From NCBI RefSeq assembly GCF_040712315.1, contig NC_134019.1, forward strand, positions 39,771,873 to 39,835,872: a stretch of 64,000 bases of DNA, written 5' to 3'. The notes under the pieces were generated by a model. The model was given only the letters and a program-made list of their open reading frames with translations. It did no database searches and was not told the DNA's origin. Positions 25,006 through 37,426 of this stretch are shown here, one piece after another. A program made the translations under genes and the position numbers. The DNA comes from Castanea sativa (taxonomy: Eukaryota > Streptophyta > Magnoliopsida > Fagales > Fagaceae). Every line of letters begins with the position of its first letter. Position 1 is the stretch's first letter.

Positions 25006-26073
25006 TACTTACTCTGAATGAATGAAGTAGTTTAAAAATCAAATACAATCTTTCATCCGAGATTATGTGCAACAAAATAATTGATGCAACTAATGGGCAT
25101 AAATAGTAGTAAGGCTACCTCCTTTTTTTAAAAGTCCCTTATGATTTATGAATGAGAATTTTATTAAAATAACACCATAAAAAATAATACAATTAGAGAA
25201 AACATTCCATCCGGCAATTTTGGTTTTACACTTTGACTTCTGTTTTGGTTTTGAGCCAACAAAGCTTTTGGAGTTTTTCACTTGGCAAAACCATCATCTG
25301 AACCTGGGCTTGCTGGCTTTTGGGTTTTGCTGAATTCTACCACAAAGATGGTGAATCCGGCAGCTTTTGTACAGTTTGTTAACACTTCGGAAGCTTCTCT
25401 GATGACTATATGGGTGGGTTTTAAGGAGTGATTGTGTGTATTAAGTGTATTTGATTGTTTTGTAAAATGTTGTTGTAGCTGATGCTCTTAGATGGTGTAA
25501 AATGATGGTTTTACGCCAAGTTTGGACCAAATTTGTTCTCATACAATTAATAGCTCAAACTACAATCCAGAAGTCCAAAAGATTCCCTTATAGAAGAGAG
25601 CATGTCGAAAATTGTCTTGAATTTTTATTTGTAATTGGTTGTGTTTCTTTGGTATGAAAAGAAACGAAGTTCAATTCCTATTTGTAAAAGAAAAAGTTTT
25701 CCTTATATAAGAAGTAATTATAGATTTTTTTTCCATTGAAGAATACAATTGCAAAAGGTTTTTGGTTGCTTTAGTCTGTATTAAGGGGCCCTGTCTAAAC
25801 TCCAAAGTAGTCATTTGTAACCACTTAAACCTACAGAACTCTTTGGAGGTTTTCTCGACGCTCATGAATAAAGATTTAGGAGGTGTTTGGTTGTGTTATT
25901 CAAACAACACAACATGTATTTTCACAATACTATTCACCCATACGTATTTCCATAACACTTAAACAACATTACTAAAACAATATTATCAAACAGGTCCTAA
26001 GTTTTCTATGGTTTTGAATGAGGTGCTCTATAATAGAAACTTTGAAAAGATTTCACAAAGAGAAACGCTCTTA
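25006..26073. other. Gene-free segment duplicated at 41.9 kb
   Basis: No gene is seen. 25550-26070 is homologous to 41940-42387, with shared runs such as AGTCCAAAAGATTCCCTTA. It is interrupted here by the small MITE at 25879 and ends at the Harbinger insertion at 26074. Confidence 0.7.
25879..25998. mobile_element. Small hAT-like MITE with empty paralogous site
   Basis: The block runs from AGGTGTTTGGTTGTG to TATCAAACAGGTCCT and resembles the MITE at 2347-2486. The homologous segment at about 42305-42320 reads straight through (AAAGATTTAGGTTTTCC) without it. The target duplication is not clear. Confidence 0.65.
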
Positions 26074-26937
26074 GAGCAACCACATCAACCACATCAATTA
26101 GTTTAAAATTTTCATCTATTTTGCAAGAAAAAACTTAGTTTTTCTATTTTACACACTCACTTTTACAAAACTCCCACATCAGTTTATCTATTCTACAAAT
26201 TTATTCAATAAAATAATCATTTCTTTTAACATTGTCATCTCTCAACACAACCCCCACAGCTACCATCATCAAGCAACCATCATTATCAACCCAGCCTCCG
26301 GCCTCCCACTGAGCAACAAGATTGACACCAGCATCCAAAAAAAAAAAAACCAGAAAAAACCCAAAGAACAGATTAGCAACCCACTGACCCACCCATTGAG
26401 CAACCCACCGACCCACACCCACAATCACCGATACCATCAACCTACACCCACAATCACTATCATGACAGCCTCAAGCTCAACCAAAAAACCAGAAATAAAC
26501 CCAAAGAACAGATCGACAATCAAGAGAAATAGCCCACCACAACCTAATTGGCGATCAAGAGAAAACCAGCAACCGTGATCTGAGAGAGTTGATATGATCC
26601 ACAACAGATTAACGATGGGGCTTGAGTCGGTGGCATGGGTCTGCGAGAGTGAGGTGATCTAATGAAATGAGAGAGTTGATCAGATGGCATGTGAGAGAGT
26701 TGATTGGTAGGAGTGAGGTGAGAGAGGAAATGAGAAAAAGAGAGAGGTGAGAGTCAGAGGTAATGAGAGGAGAGAGAAAACAATCTAAAATAATTGATAC
26801 ACAAATGGTTACTGTAGCTTGTGTGTATATTTACACATTTTTACGCCCACTGATGTGGGTGTTTTTTTGCTCAAAATGTATAAAATGGGTAGCTTTTTCT
26901 ATTTTGGAAGACTATACAAGGACTATTGTGGTTGCTC
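26074..26937. mobile_element. PIF/Harbinger-like element, 864 bp
   Basis: The ends GAGCAACCACATCA and the inverse of GAGCAACCACAATAG are flanked by TTA (26071-26073 and 26938-26940). The interior contains short Pro/Gln/Thr-coding low-complexity sequence and the family motif CACTGATGTGGGTGTTTTTTT near the right end. No transposase is present. The matching site at 42385 has no element. Confidence 0.88.
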
Positions 26938-27136
26938 TTAAGGGGAAAAATTTAGAACTTTTTACACTCTAGAAGGTTTGACTTTTAAACCTACTCTTGT
27001 ACGGTAGCCTTTCATCATCTCTATGTACTAAGGGTTGGTTTATATACAGAAAATTAGGTTAAATAGGGTGTACAACAAATTCAGTTGACTGTTTACACAA
27101 AATCTTGTTTAATTGAGCAAGGGCTCACATACTTTA

Positions 27137-27561
27137 TGTTAGGGATATTTTGTGGTATGATTGAATGGGAAATTTGTGGGATATTTTGTGGTATGACTGT
27201 AAGTAATTGTGCACGTGTATTAGTAGTGTAGTGTTGTATAGTGTGGGTTGTAATTACTGGTGTTGTAATATGCAAGACAGTGACAGGGTGACAGGTCAGT
27301 TAGTTAGAAGTTAGTTAGGGAATTTGGTTTAGTTGGAGTAAGGGTTAGTTGGAGTAGTATCAGACACAGATTAGAAGGCAAGGCATTAGTCAAGTGTATA
27401 AATGGAAAGGCTGTATAGATATATGAATAAGATGAATGTTCCTAATTTTGCTTTCTCTTTCTCTCCATTCCTTTCTCTGTTATTTTTCTCTTTTCCATTG
27501 GAGGACCAACTGACCTCGAATCCAGCTCGAGAGACCAAATCCATTCATTCCACTCCTAACA
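27137..27561 (+). mobile_element. Solo LTR, 425 bp, probably Copia or TRIM type
   Basis: It begins TGTTAGGGATATT and ends CACTCCTAACA, so TGTTAG and CTAACA are inverted ends. An exact CTTTA direct repeat flanks it (27132-27136 and 27562-27566). A TATA box (GTATAAATGG near 27396) is in the right place for an LTR promoter. The small size and the TG..CA ends fit Copia-like LTRs. The superfamily assignment is inference. Confidence 0.85.
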
Positions 27562-27566
27562 CTTTA

Positions 27567-28601
27567 TGTCTAAAATTTGAAACTCTTCTTCTTGACCAGA
27601 CTTAATTAAACCATACTTGATTATAATATAACACTTTATGAGAGTTTTGAGTGTGTTTATGTTTGTAAAGGTTATGAGAGTTATTTGTAAGAGTAAAGTT
27701 GTTTGTGGGGTTTGGTTTAATATATTTGTAACCTATATCGCTGACAGTGAATTTAAGTTAGCATTATTTGTAGATGTAGGCGTAGAATTGGCCAAACCTA
27801 ATCACAACAACAACTAATGTTAATCAAAACAAGGGTGTTGTATAATCTCTAAAAAAGTCATTTGTCTATTTTTTTTTTATTCACCTTTAATTAGGTTTTC
27901 AGCAATGTTTAATTAGCTATCCTTTAATATGGAGGTGTGTTGTAGTTGTGATTGATTGTAAGCAATGCTTTTGGGCTTCTGGTTTGCAGCTTAAGCTGCT
28001 ATTTTGAATGTTGTTTTAAGAAAATGGTCTTATTCATGGAATTATAATAGTAATAATAATAAATAAAAAAATAAAGCACTAAACTAAACTAATCTAAACT
28101 CCAATGATTATCAAGGAGGCCCAAAGGGCCCCAAAAGCACAAGAACTGGAAAAAACATCCTAAGGGTAAAGAACCCAATCACCAAGACCAAGTGCTTGTT
28201 TGGTATTGCAATTTAAAATAATACTTTTTAAAACTAGTTTAAATCTTTTATATATATAGCTAGAGGTGACACCTTAAATGTTTCAATTGAAAACATAAGA
28301 AATGCCGAAAAAAGGTCTATCACACTGTCCAATAACATTGTTGCGTGTTTGACATCATATTGTTGAATATACACATATGAATGAAGTCTCACATTAAATA
28401 ATAATAAAAAACAATGAGTGGTTAATAGAGCATAGTTAGGTTCATACTCAATGAGTTTAGACGTTTTTAGGTTAGGTATGTCTCTCTCTCAATTCGACTC
28501 AGCCTCTCTCTCAAACGGACTCGGTCTCTCTCTCAAGCCACCAACCCTGAATTCTCTCTCTTTCTCTCAAACCAAATCTTCCTTTTCCCCAAATTCTCTA
28601 C
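27567..28601. other. Gene-free segment duplicated at 43.9-46.9 kb
   Basis: No gene is seen. 27635-27960 matches 43940-44203, 45406-45493 and 46832-46885 piecewise, and is the uninterrupted version of that region. The last part (28475-28580) is rich in TCTCTC. Confidence 0.7.
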
Positions 28602-29675
28602 TGTAAGGTAGAATTTATTCCATCATTTTGTTGGCTTTATTCAGTGCCAAATTTGCTTGTAATTCAGCATTTAGAAACCTTGTTTTTAGGTGGGAATCAT
28701 GTAAAGGTAGTGTGTAAGAGAGTGTGAAGAAAAGCTTAAGAGTATGCATGCAAGAAGGGCCTTGCAACTGGATCTCGCGATTGGCGAGTCGCCAAAGATG
28801 GAACACGTGTGAAGCGTGCAGGGGAAGCTGAAGGGTCACGCCAGCTGTCGCACTACAGGACAAAACCTCTAGCTGGTCATACAGTTAGCTCGCGACTCAA
28901 ACTCGGGAACCATTCCAGTCGTGAGCTCTAATCGCCAGAATGCTCTGTTTGGCTGTAACTGACTTTTCACATTCTATACACACCCTACTATAAATACACT
29001 TATACCCACGAAATGTTGAGAACTTCTAGAGAAAATTTTGAGAAAGAAACCCTAGAGAAAAACAAGATTGACTCATCCACAATCTTCATCCTTTGATTCT
29101 CCAAAATTCCTCTACTCTCACCCTCTCCATTGTTACATCCTTGAGAGGTACATTATCATACTCATATTTGTGAGGAGGCATTTTGGTACTTGGGAAGCAG
29201 TTAAGAAGGGACCAATTCATTTTGGTTGATGCAATGGGCTTATTGTGAGATCCAGTAAGCTAGAGAAGACAAAGTTTAGTGTAACCTTGTTGGAGCAAGA
29301 AACTTGGAGGGCTTAGGTGCACTGGGTAGATTAGGCTTAGAGAGTCTTCTGCGATTCATGTATCCCAACTTTATGCTCTAGTGGATTATTGACTACTTAG
29401 AGGGCGGCGGAGAGGTTTTTCGCTGAGAACTTCGGTTTCCTCTTCGATAACACATTATCGTGTTGTTTTTGTGTTTGCATCTCTCTTCCCTTAATCTTTA
29501 CCTTTTAATTGCTGCTGTGGTTGCGATTAATTTCGGTTTAGATTGTTTTACTAATTCTGTTTTAGCTTATTTTCATATTCCGCACGTACATTGTTTGATT
29601 ATAAGCTTGTGATGGTAATTTGTAAATTGGGGGTCTAAACGTTCATAGGTATTTTACACACTTTTTGAACATTCA
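28602..29675 (+). mobile_element. Solo LTR, 1.1 kb family, copy 2
   Basis: It begins TGTAAGGTAG and ends GAACATTCA. The 5-bp flanks TCTAC and TCTAT differ at one base. It is colinear with the reverse complement of 23513-24613 along its whole length. Internal landmarks are TGTTGGCTTTATTC near the start, and GAGGCGG-like purine sequence and GGGGGTCTAA near the end. Confidence 0.78.
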
Positions 29676-30525
29676 TCTATGTTAGAGATTTGGGTCTCTC
29701 AATGTTTCTTTGTTTTGATTTATGTTAGGGATTTTGGTCTCTCAATATTTCTTTGTTTTGATTTCAAGGGAAGGGGAAGGACAACGTCGTTCTCCTTAAA
29801 TGTTTTTTTTATATAGATTTTTTTTTTCTGTTAATTCGGAATTTTTTTTTAAGAAAAAGGAAAAACGACGTCATTTCAGTTCCTTAACGGCAGCCCCTAG
29901 TTGAGCTCTAACGGAATCTTACATTGATAAAAATTGAAAGTTAGAGGACTGAAATGACAAAATTAAAGGTTAGAAGACTGAAATTAAAAAAAAAAAAAAA
30001 AAAAAAGTTAGAGGGTCAGTTTTGAACTTTTACCTTATATTAGCTATTCAAAAAGTCCCCCCAATGTATATATCTCCTCAACACATATTTTTGTAAATAA
30101 AAGAATATTAAGGACTAACTCAATTACACTCCCATTTTTTTTGTGGAGAAATTACACTCCCATTTAAAACTCCATTACATATTATTAAAAAAATCCATTA
30201 CATATATAATAAAATCAGAAAAATAAAACTATATTTCAATATGGTCAGAATATTAAAACTCCCATAATAAAAAAAAATATAGCTTTCTCAACCTGTTCCA
30301 ACGCTAATTTAGGGAGTGAAAAACCTATCAAAATTATAAAATAAATATACAAAGACAATGAACATTTGCTAGCCATAGGGACCATTATACTAGAGATAGC
30401 AAGCTTTACATGAGGATAAAATATGGCAAATTGTGCCATTATCAACAAAATTACAAAACTACAAACCAAAATTTTGGAATCTTCTAATAATATTACGTTC
30501 TTCATATACACTAGAACACAATTTT
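29676..30525. other. Intergenic, includes 3' flank of XIP-C
   Basis: No gene is seen. 30350-30520 is homologous to 60915-61075. The rest is AT-rich, with A and T runs and a short inverted pair around GACGTC near 29870. Confidence 0.55.
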
Positions 30526-31160
30526 TTACTTCGAAGGGATCTCGTAAATTGAAATTTCTTTGGTAAGCTCAAAGAGAAATAATAATAAGCAATACAAGCA
30601 AAAAAGGACCCAACCTAGAAAACCCAATGGCCATCCCACAATCTGCCTCCTTGCAACAATGCTGGAGCCAAGCATCTTGCAGGGGTTCAGACCCACACCT
30701 GCATAGCCAGCCCTCACTGTAACTGTGATTGACACAAACACTGCTAGTGCCATTGACCCTGCTACCACAACACATACCATTGATATGCCAAGTTCCTTGC
30801 ACCTTTTTTTTTTCAAATCCCAATGTCACACCAACAAAGAGTACCAAACATGTGCAAACGAATTCTAATGTCAATGCAGTTTATTCAGGGCTTAGTTCTG
30901 ATGCTGCTCCATATATTGCCACCAGTTGTGCAGCCACCTACGGAGTGATTTTGCACTGTTTGAAGGTAAGCGCTGGGCTCATCTGGCCTCCAGATAATGG
31001 AATTGTAACCATGAGTAATAAGAAGGATATAATGAAGACAGCTAGTGGGACAAGAAGCTTTGGTTTAACGGCATGAGAGTCCAAGCATGAGATTATGGTT
31101 GTAAGGGTGAATATAATTAAGGCCGTTGCTACTAACTCGGTGAAAGCTGGGGAAAATCAA
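30526..31160 (-). pseudogene. XIP: XIP-C: decayed aquaporin fragment related to XIP-E
   Basis: The sequence aligns with exon 2 of XIP-E (63743-62949) but is heavily damaged. The splice acceptor and the first codons are lost through a small deletion near 31150. About 120 bases covering the third helix and part of loop C are missing near 30965. Extra T residues near 30800 shift the frame. An extra G before the second pore motif (near 30683) turns NPARC into NPCKM. The C-terminal tail is replaced by a different short end, with a stop at 30526. No exon 1 is found upstream. The flanks remain similar to those of XIP-E for several hundred bases, so this is a degraded segmental copy. Confidence 0.9.
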
Positions 31161-33180
31161 TAGGGAACATCAATCTCCATTCCTTTGAAGAAATTATGCA
31201 CTTATTTACCATAAAATTGTAAAAGAAATTAAGCACTTGAAATAATATCTAGGGGTTAGACTAAAAAGCTGTAAATGTAGAAGTTGAAATGGTCTGCATG
31301 AATGTCAAGTAATTAAATACGTATTGGCATGCCATTAGTAACACAATTTAGGCGGATGAAAATATTTCATGGGACATCATATTTTGATCGATGATCCTTT
31401 AAAAGAACTAAATGTTAACCTGCAAGATGCGCAAGAAATTTTTTCTTAAGGTTAATACATATATACACTTTATAATTAAAGCAATTTCTCTATAATAATA
31501 ATTAAAAAAAAAAAAAAAAAAACTTCTCAAGAACTCAAAAGGAAAAAGAAGTAGAGAAAATATTCATTTCTAAACAAAATTTACTTGCATATATAACATC
31601 ACCAAAATACAATAGATATTGAAAATTATTAATTCCCCAAAATAAACTTTCTTAAAATCCAAACTTTCTCACCCTATTTCCAAAATACATATTACCTATC
31701 TAAAATATAATAAATCAGAAAAGACAAGAAGACAAGGAGAAGAGGATTAATAGTAAGGTGAAGAATTATGGGGAATAAGAAGAGTTATGAAAATGATAAA
31801 AAGGGTTGGAAGAATGACGAGGAGGAGAAAAGCCAAGAAACAAAAATTAAATACTAAAAATCCATTAGCATGTATTGTACAGATACTATAATTTCTTTAT
31901 ATTTCATATTGCCCAAAATAAAAAGATGAAAAATTGTTAAGAAAAATGAGTGGTGTGGCTAACAATGGGCAATAGAAGCTTTGCAAAATTAAATGCAACG
32001 CTTCCATTACTATATATACTATAGATAGTAAATCCATCTCCATTGCAAGGTATGTGTATAACAACTATTTTTACAATTTTTTTTCAAAACTTGTTAAGTT
32101 GATAAGTTGTAATATGATATGAGCAACATCATTTTTACATAAATCCACTACTAATAAGATTTTAATTACGCACCAATTGTAATAAACCATATTAATAGTT
32201 GTGAACAATTTTAAGTCCCTAAACTTCTTGTAAAATGAATTATGTATTATTGTGGAACATCATCCCAAGTAGATAAATTTTGATTAAGAAATTTATGATA
32301 GCCGATTATAGAATTGGAATAATAAGTGTAACAAATGGAACTTGAAGGAACTAATTATAATATGATATACTAAGCACAAAAGTAAAATTCTAGGACATTA
32401 TCTCAAGTAAATAAATTGTGATTAATAAATATATTTATAGTCCTTTAATTATAGAATTGGAATAATACGTGTAACAAATGGATCTAATTATAATATATAA
32501 TGTACTAAGCACAAAAATAAACCAAGCTTATCTCTAGAGAGTAAAAAAAAAAATCATTTTTTTATCCATGTTTTTAAAAGTTCAAAACCCATAAAAAGAA
32601 AGTTTAAAAAAAATCATGAGTTTTAATCGAAAAGAAAAAAAAAGAACTTTATTATTTTATCTTTAAAGTAATAAAAAATTATAGGGTAAAGACATAAGTA
32701 TAATTTTAAATTTAAACACATAGTTGCATTAGTTTTGATTATCATTGGAAAATAAAACATTTGTTTGTGTTTTATTAGTTACTACAAATATGCAACCAAT
32801 ATTTGAATTTAATTATGAAACCTAATATATTGTACATAAAAAAAACTATACCTAAAATTTGTCCAAAAATATAATAGAAACTTAAATTCTTAATGTAATA
32901 ATTTATCATTCTCCATTAAAAATTGTGTATAAATAATAAAATAAATATTACAATTTGACCATTTAATAAGTCTATGTTAACTAAAACATCAAAATTCACA
33001 TGAGTTATAATTGAAGTTTGTTAGTTACTAAAATCTTTGCATGGTTGGAATTTAGGCTTATTCATATGTAAACATACTCCTTAAAAAAAAAAAATAGCAA
33101 ATATGTTATTCTTCAATGGATTTGTTGTATTAACAATATAACTTAAACTTCACATGAATGAAATCTTATTAATTAAATTA
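31161..33180. other. AT-rich gene-free region
   Basis: 31161-31420 matches the XIP-E intron at 63744-64000. A local tandem duplication of about 138 bp is visible (32257-32394 and 32395-32525), both copies containing TATAGAATTGGAATAAT. Otherwise I see only AT-rich low-complexity sequence. Confidence 0.6.
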
Positions 33181-33960
33181 GTTTCATGCTCTTGCATGCA
33201 TATGTATTATGTGTAAGTGCCCATCAAAAAAAGTCAAAATTCATCACTCTTATCAACTTTTAATCCAAAAAAAACCCAACCAACCAGCAAATAAACTCTT
33301 ATCAACTTTCAGAAAAAAAAAAAAAAAACTCTTATCTACTTTTTTCCTTTTTGTTTCTACCTTATCGGCCTATACTTTTTTGGATGATCAAAGACCTTAT
33401 CAAAAAATCACATTTCTCCTATGCATTTTTGGATGATCAAAGACCTTATCAACAAATCACGTTTCTCTAGTCTTCATTTTTTTTCCCTCTTACCATATAG
33501 GCCAATAAGGAAGAAGAAAAAAAAAATTAAACAAAAAGAAATTGTGGTGCGGCTTAGCTCCATCATGATATTATTGGCTTTGACACAATAAATACAAGAG
33601 AGTTTATATTGTTTTTTGGCTACATAAACAAATAGAGAGAAACGAAAATGACGCATTAGATGAAGCGGGTTACATAAATTTGCTTCAATGATACACACAC
33701 ATAATTAAACAGACAAACAAATGAAATAGATAGAAACGAAAATGGAAACGTAAAAGGCTTTCAGTGTAACAAATGGCAATACCAATAAGCCTATATATAT
33801 ATGGATGCACTGAGCAACATCTTATGGGGTTACATATATAGGCAATAAACAAATACTTATTTTCTAAATTAGAGGCATCAATCTCTTTCTCATAGAATAT
33901 TTTTCCCTTTCTTTCCAATGTTGTAGTGACCTTTGCTTTATTAATTGGCTGTTAGGTACT
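33181..33960. repeat. Orphan copy of the XIP-A upstream flank
   Basis: This segment matches 12715-13990 minus the Harbinger MITE. It includes TTTTTGGATGATCAAAGACC (present twice here, near 33378 and 33427) and TGGATGCACTG with GGTTACATATATAGGCAATA. It lies upstream of XIP-C but resembles the flank of the other XIP subtype, so the gene it once accompanied is probably gone. Confidence 0.7.
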
Positions 33961-35050
33961 GAAAATTGAAAGCTCGGATTTGTGTTAAAACTCAAGAGCT
34001 TGTTTAGACCTCAAAATAAAAATTACAACTCGGTTGATTTTACTCTAACTTATCTAAGTGTAGAAACAAGAGTAAATGTGAGCAAACAAACAATAAAACT
34101 ACTTTAAGCCATATTCAAGAAATCACAGCAATAAAATGAAAGCTAAAAGAGTAGAGAAGAGAGATGCAAATACAAGATAACACTCTAATGTGTTATCGAA
34201 GAGGAAACCGAAGAACTCGACAAAAAATTTATCTGTTGCCCTCTAAGTGGTAATCGATCAACTAGAGAATAAAGTTGAAGTAAATGAATAACAAAAGACC
34301 CTCCAACTAATCGACCAATGTACTTAAACCCTCCAAGCTCCTGCTACCAACGGACTTCAAGGAGTCATGTCTTCTCTAGCTTTCAGGATCCCGTAAAACA
34401 CCCGATTGCATCCGCCAAGCCTCACCGGCTTATTTTGGCAAATTACCAAAACTTTCCAATCTCCAAAACACTCTCTACACTCTGAAAAGGTGTGAGTTGT
34501 GTTTGGGTACAAATCTCCTCGAGGTATGACAATGGGAGAGAGAAGGAGAAGAGACTACAATGATTTCTCACTAAGGATGGGTAGCTCTCTCTCTAAAAGA
34601 TGGGTGTGTGTGTTGTTGAAAACCTATCTAGGGTTTTTCTCTCTGAATGGCCTCCTTACACATTTGTGGGTAATGAGGGTATATATAGTATGGGTGAAGG
34701 GTAAGAAAGTCACACTTAAAAAATCTCAAAGCAGAGAGTTTTGCGGGTATCTCGTGGGAAGGTCTTACTCGTGAGATACTCGCAAAATCCTCCAAGCTGG
34801 CACGACTCTTTAGCTTCCAACATGTGCTTCTCACGTGCCCTTTTCGTGGGGTACTCTTCTCGCGATTTATTCGTGAGCCAATCGCAAAAATGCACTGATT
34901 CTTCATTTTAAGCTTAATTCTTCACCAACTTAATACTAAACCCAATACAATAAAATCCCACAAAAATACAAGGAAACAAATTTATGCAATTACAACACTT
35001 TTTGTCATGGAATAAAGCCAACACAAAACATAATTGTAAATCACAACTTT
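33961..35050 (-). mobile_element. Diverged LTR-like repeat, 1.1 kb family, copy 3
   Basis: The reverse complement carries the landmarks of the two solo LTRs: TGTTGGCTTTATTCCATG near 35020, the segment around AACACATTAGAGTG, and GAAGAGGAAACCGAAG near 34200. It is more diverged and the exact ends and target duplication could not be fixed. The homologous host sequence at 13829-13890 lacks it. Confidence 0.65.
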
Positions 35051-36184
35051 ACCAAAAAAAAAAAAAAATTGACTATTAGGATTATGTGATTACATATCTT
35101 AAAGAAAAAGTTTAACTACAAAGTTGGTTGTAATTTAAGGTTACAACCTTACTTAATACTTTTTTATTAGAGATGAATTTTGACAAATTTACTATTAGTT
35201 TACATATTGGAACTGAGAACATTCGAGATTAGGCAGGATTATACTAAAAGATCCTTTTTTGGCTCTCTCTTTCGCCTTATGTCTCTTATCCTTAGGAGAT
35301 CTTCCTCCACTAGCCGGTTTTTTTTTTTTTTGTTGAAAAACTTCATTTATTCTGGTGTGAATGGCAAGTAGGTCTATCCATATATTTATTGATCAGTAAT
35401 AATAATTACACTCATTTTAATTTGCTATACACAATAATTCTTAATTTCATTAAGAAGTCTTAATCTTGTCAAATAAACTTACATATTTTAGTAGTCAATA
35501 ATCAATCCAAATTATTCTCAAAAAAAAAAATCAATCCAAATTAAAATTTGTATTCAGATAGGATATACTATACACAAAGTATGGACCTAAAATAAATAAG
35601 ACAACTTTGTTGATGCATTTCTAGATCAAATAGATATTAATATAATTCAACGTGTCATTAAATTAAGTACCCTATATTAGTATGATATGTAAAATAATAA
35701 GATAATTTAAAAATTTTAACTTAACAGGAATCAAATCTCAAATATCTTATTTGAGGATATGAGACTTTATCAATTAAGCTAATTAGAACCAACGATCTTT
35801 TTGTAAGAACTAAATGCAATATGTTGAGATATTGCCCGACAGTGTTTTATTAACGGTTGAATAATCTCATTATTACTGTTTGATCTAAAACTCAACCATT
35901 GAATTAACAATTCAATATAACGTCATCAAATTTATATATTTTTAATAAGTCATAACCCTCGCTAATAGAAATGGTTAAAGCCGAAAGCCATTTGAGAGAA
36001 ATGAGATTTTAGGAAAAATGGAATAACAGCATTTTCAGATTTATCTTTTAAAAAGAAAGTGACATATTTGCTAAAGAAGTCTTAATTTCCTTCAACAAGA
36101 CCAGCCTTTATTTATTGTGACAAGAGAAAACAAAGTTTAGTAAGTTTAATTAAACCAGCCTTTATTTATTGTATGTCGTAGCAG
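35051..36184. other. Intergenic, 3' flank of XIP-D
   Basis: No gene is seen. 35800-35935 matches 14600-14850, and 35948-36180 matches the 3' flanks of XIP-B (15340-15600) and XIP-A (8140-8290). Confidence 0.6.
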
Positions 36185-36921
36185 CTTATTCTTTATTTTG
36201 AAGATAATTGGGAGAGCTATTTCCTTCAATACACACTCTCAATCTCAGGTAGGGTTTTAGCGTAAGCATAATAAACAATGCAAGCTAGAAATGGCCCCAA
36301 CCAAAATACCCATTGTCCATGCCACAAGTCATGTTTTCCTAGAACCAATGCTGGGCCTAAGCACCTTGCTGGGTTCAGACCAGCAGCAGCATAGCCTGGC
36401 TGCCCAGTGACCATAACGGACACAAAAATTGCTACAGAAATTGATGCTGCTATCAGAGCACAAATCACAGTCACCCCAAGTTCTTTGAACCTTCTCTTGT
36501 CAAATACCACTGTCATACAAGTCAAGAGGACAATAAAGCAGCTTATAAACTCTAACAATAGTGCAGTTCCAAGACTTATACCAGTCCCATCGCGATTGAT
36601 GGGGCAACCACCTACCAAGTACTTGTCAACCATTTCATCGTTCATCACAATCTTCAACAAGAAGTAGGCAAATATAGAGCCACCTAATTGCCCCAAGAAA
36701 TAGACACATGCACGTACAGTAGTTACAACACCCATGAGGGCTGCAATGAATGTAATCATTGGATTCATAAAGGCCCCAGACAGAGGAAACATTACCCAGA
36801 TGAAGAGGAAACAAGGGATGAACACCGCAAACAGGAGCAGCAGCCTGGGTTCAGAGACACGAGATTCAAAGCTTGCAATAATGAATGTAACGAGCGTGAA
36901 AATAAAGAAGATAGTTGCCAC

Positions 36922-37426
36922 CAGGGACGTAGCTATGCTTGGACCAAGGGGGGCAATGGCCCCCCCTTGGCCAAGTGAAAAAAAGAAAAATATAAAATAT
37001 ATAAAGCATGGTTTTGAATTTTCATGCTCCATTTTTGTTCAATACTTCCCTGCTTTCACAAAAAAAAAAAAAAAAAATACACTTTCTTTATTCAAAATTT
37101 CATTAAATTTTTATTCTTTTTGTGAGTTTCTATCTGCGTTCTAAATGATTTATAAAATTTATCTTAAAACATTAGCATGGGATAATTACAGCTTAAGTGG
37201 TTGATGAAGTTCCCAAAGAAGCTCCGGATAAACACACACACATATGTATGTATATATTCTTTTATAAGTAGCTTGGATAAAATTTAAAAAAAAAAAAAAA
37301 AAAACATGGTTGTCTTTGGGTTAATCTAGAGCTATGATATGAAGGTTTGGGCTATAACAAATTTTTTAAGCATTTGGGTTTGAGTGTATCTCGCCCCCCT
37401 CACTCGAAATCCTAGCTCCGTCCCTG
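36922..37426. mobile_element. hAT element, 505 bp, in XIP-D exon 2
   Basis: It starts CAGGGACGTAGCTATG and ends CTAGCTCCGTCCCTG, so the termini are inverted repeats with CAGGGACG. The exact 8-bp direct repeat GTTGCCAC flanks it (36914-36921 and 37427-37434). Removing the element and one repeat restores the exon continuity seen in XIP-A. It is non-autonomous, with no transposase. The perfect target duplication suggests a fairly recent insertion. Confidence 0.95.

Noticed and set aside
26396..26578. Pro/Gln/Thr-rich frame as a peptide gene
   Set aside because: It lies inside a Harbinger-like MITE and reflects low-complexity CCCAC and CAACC runs.
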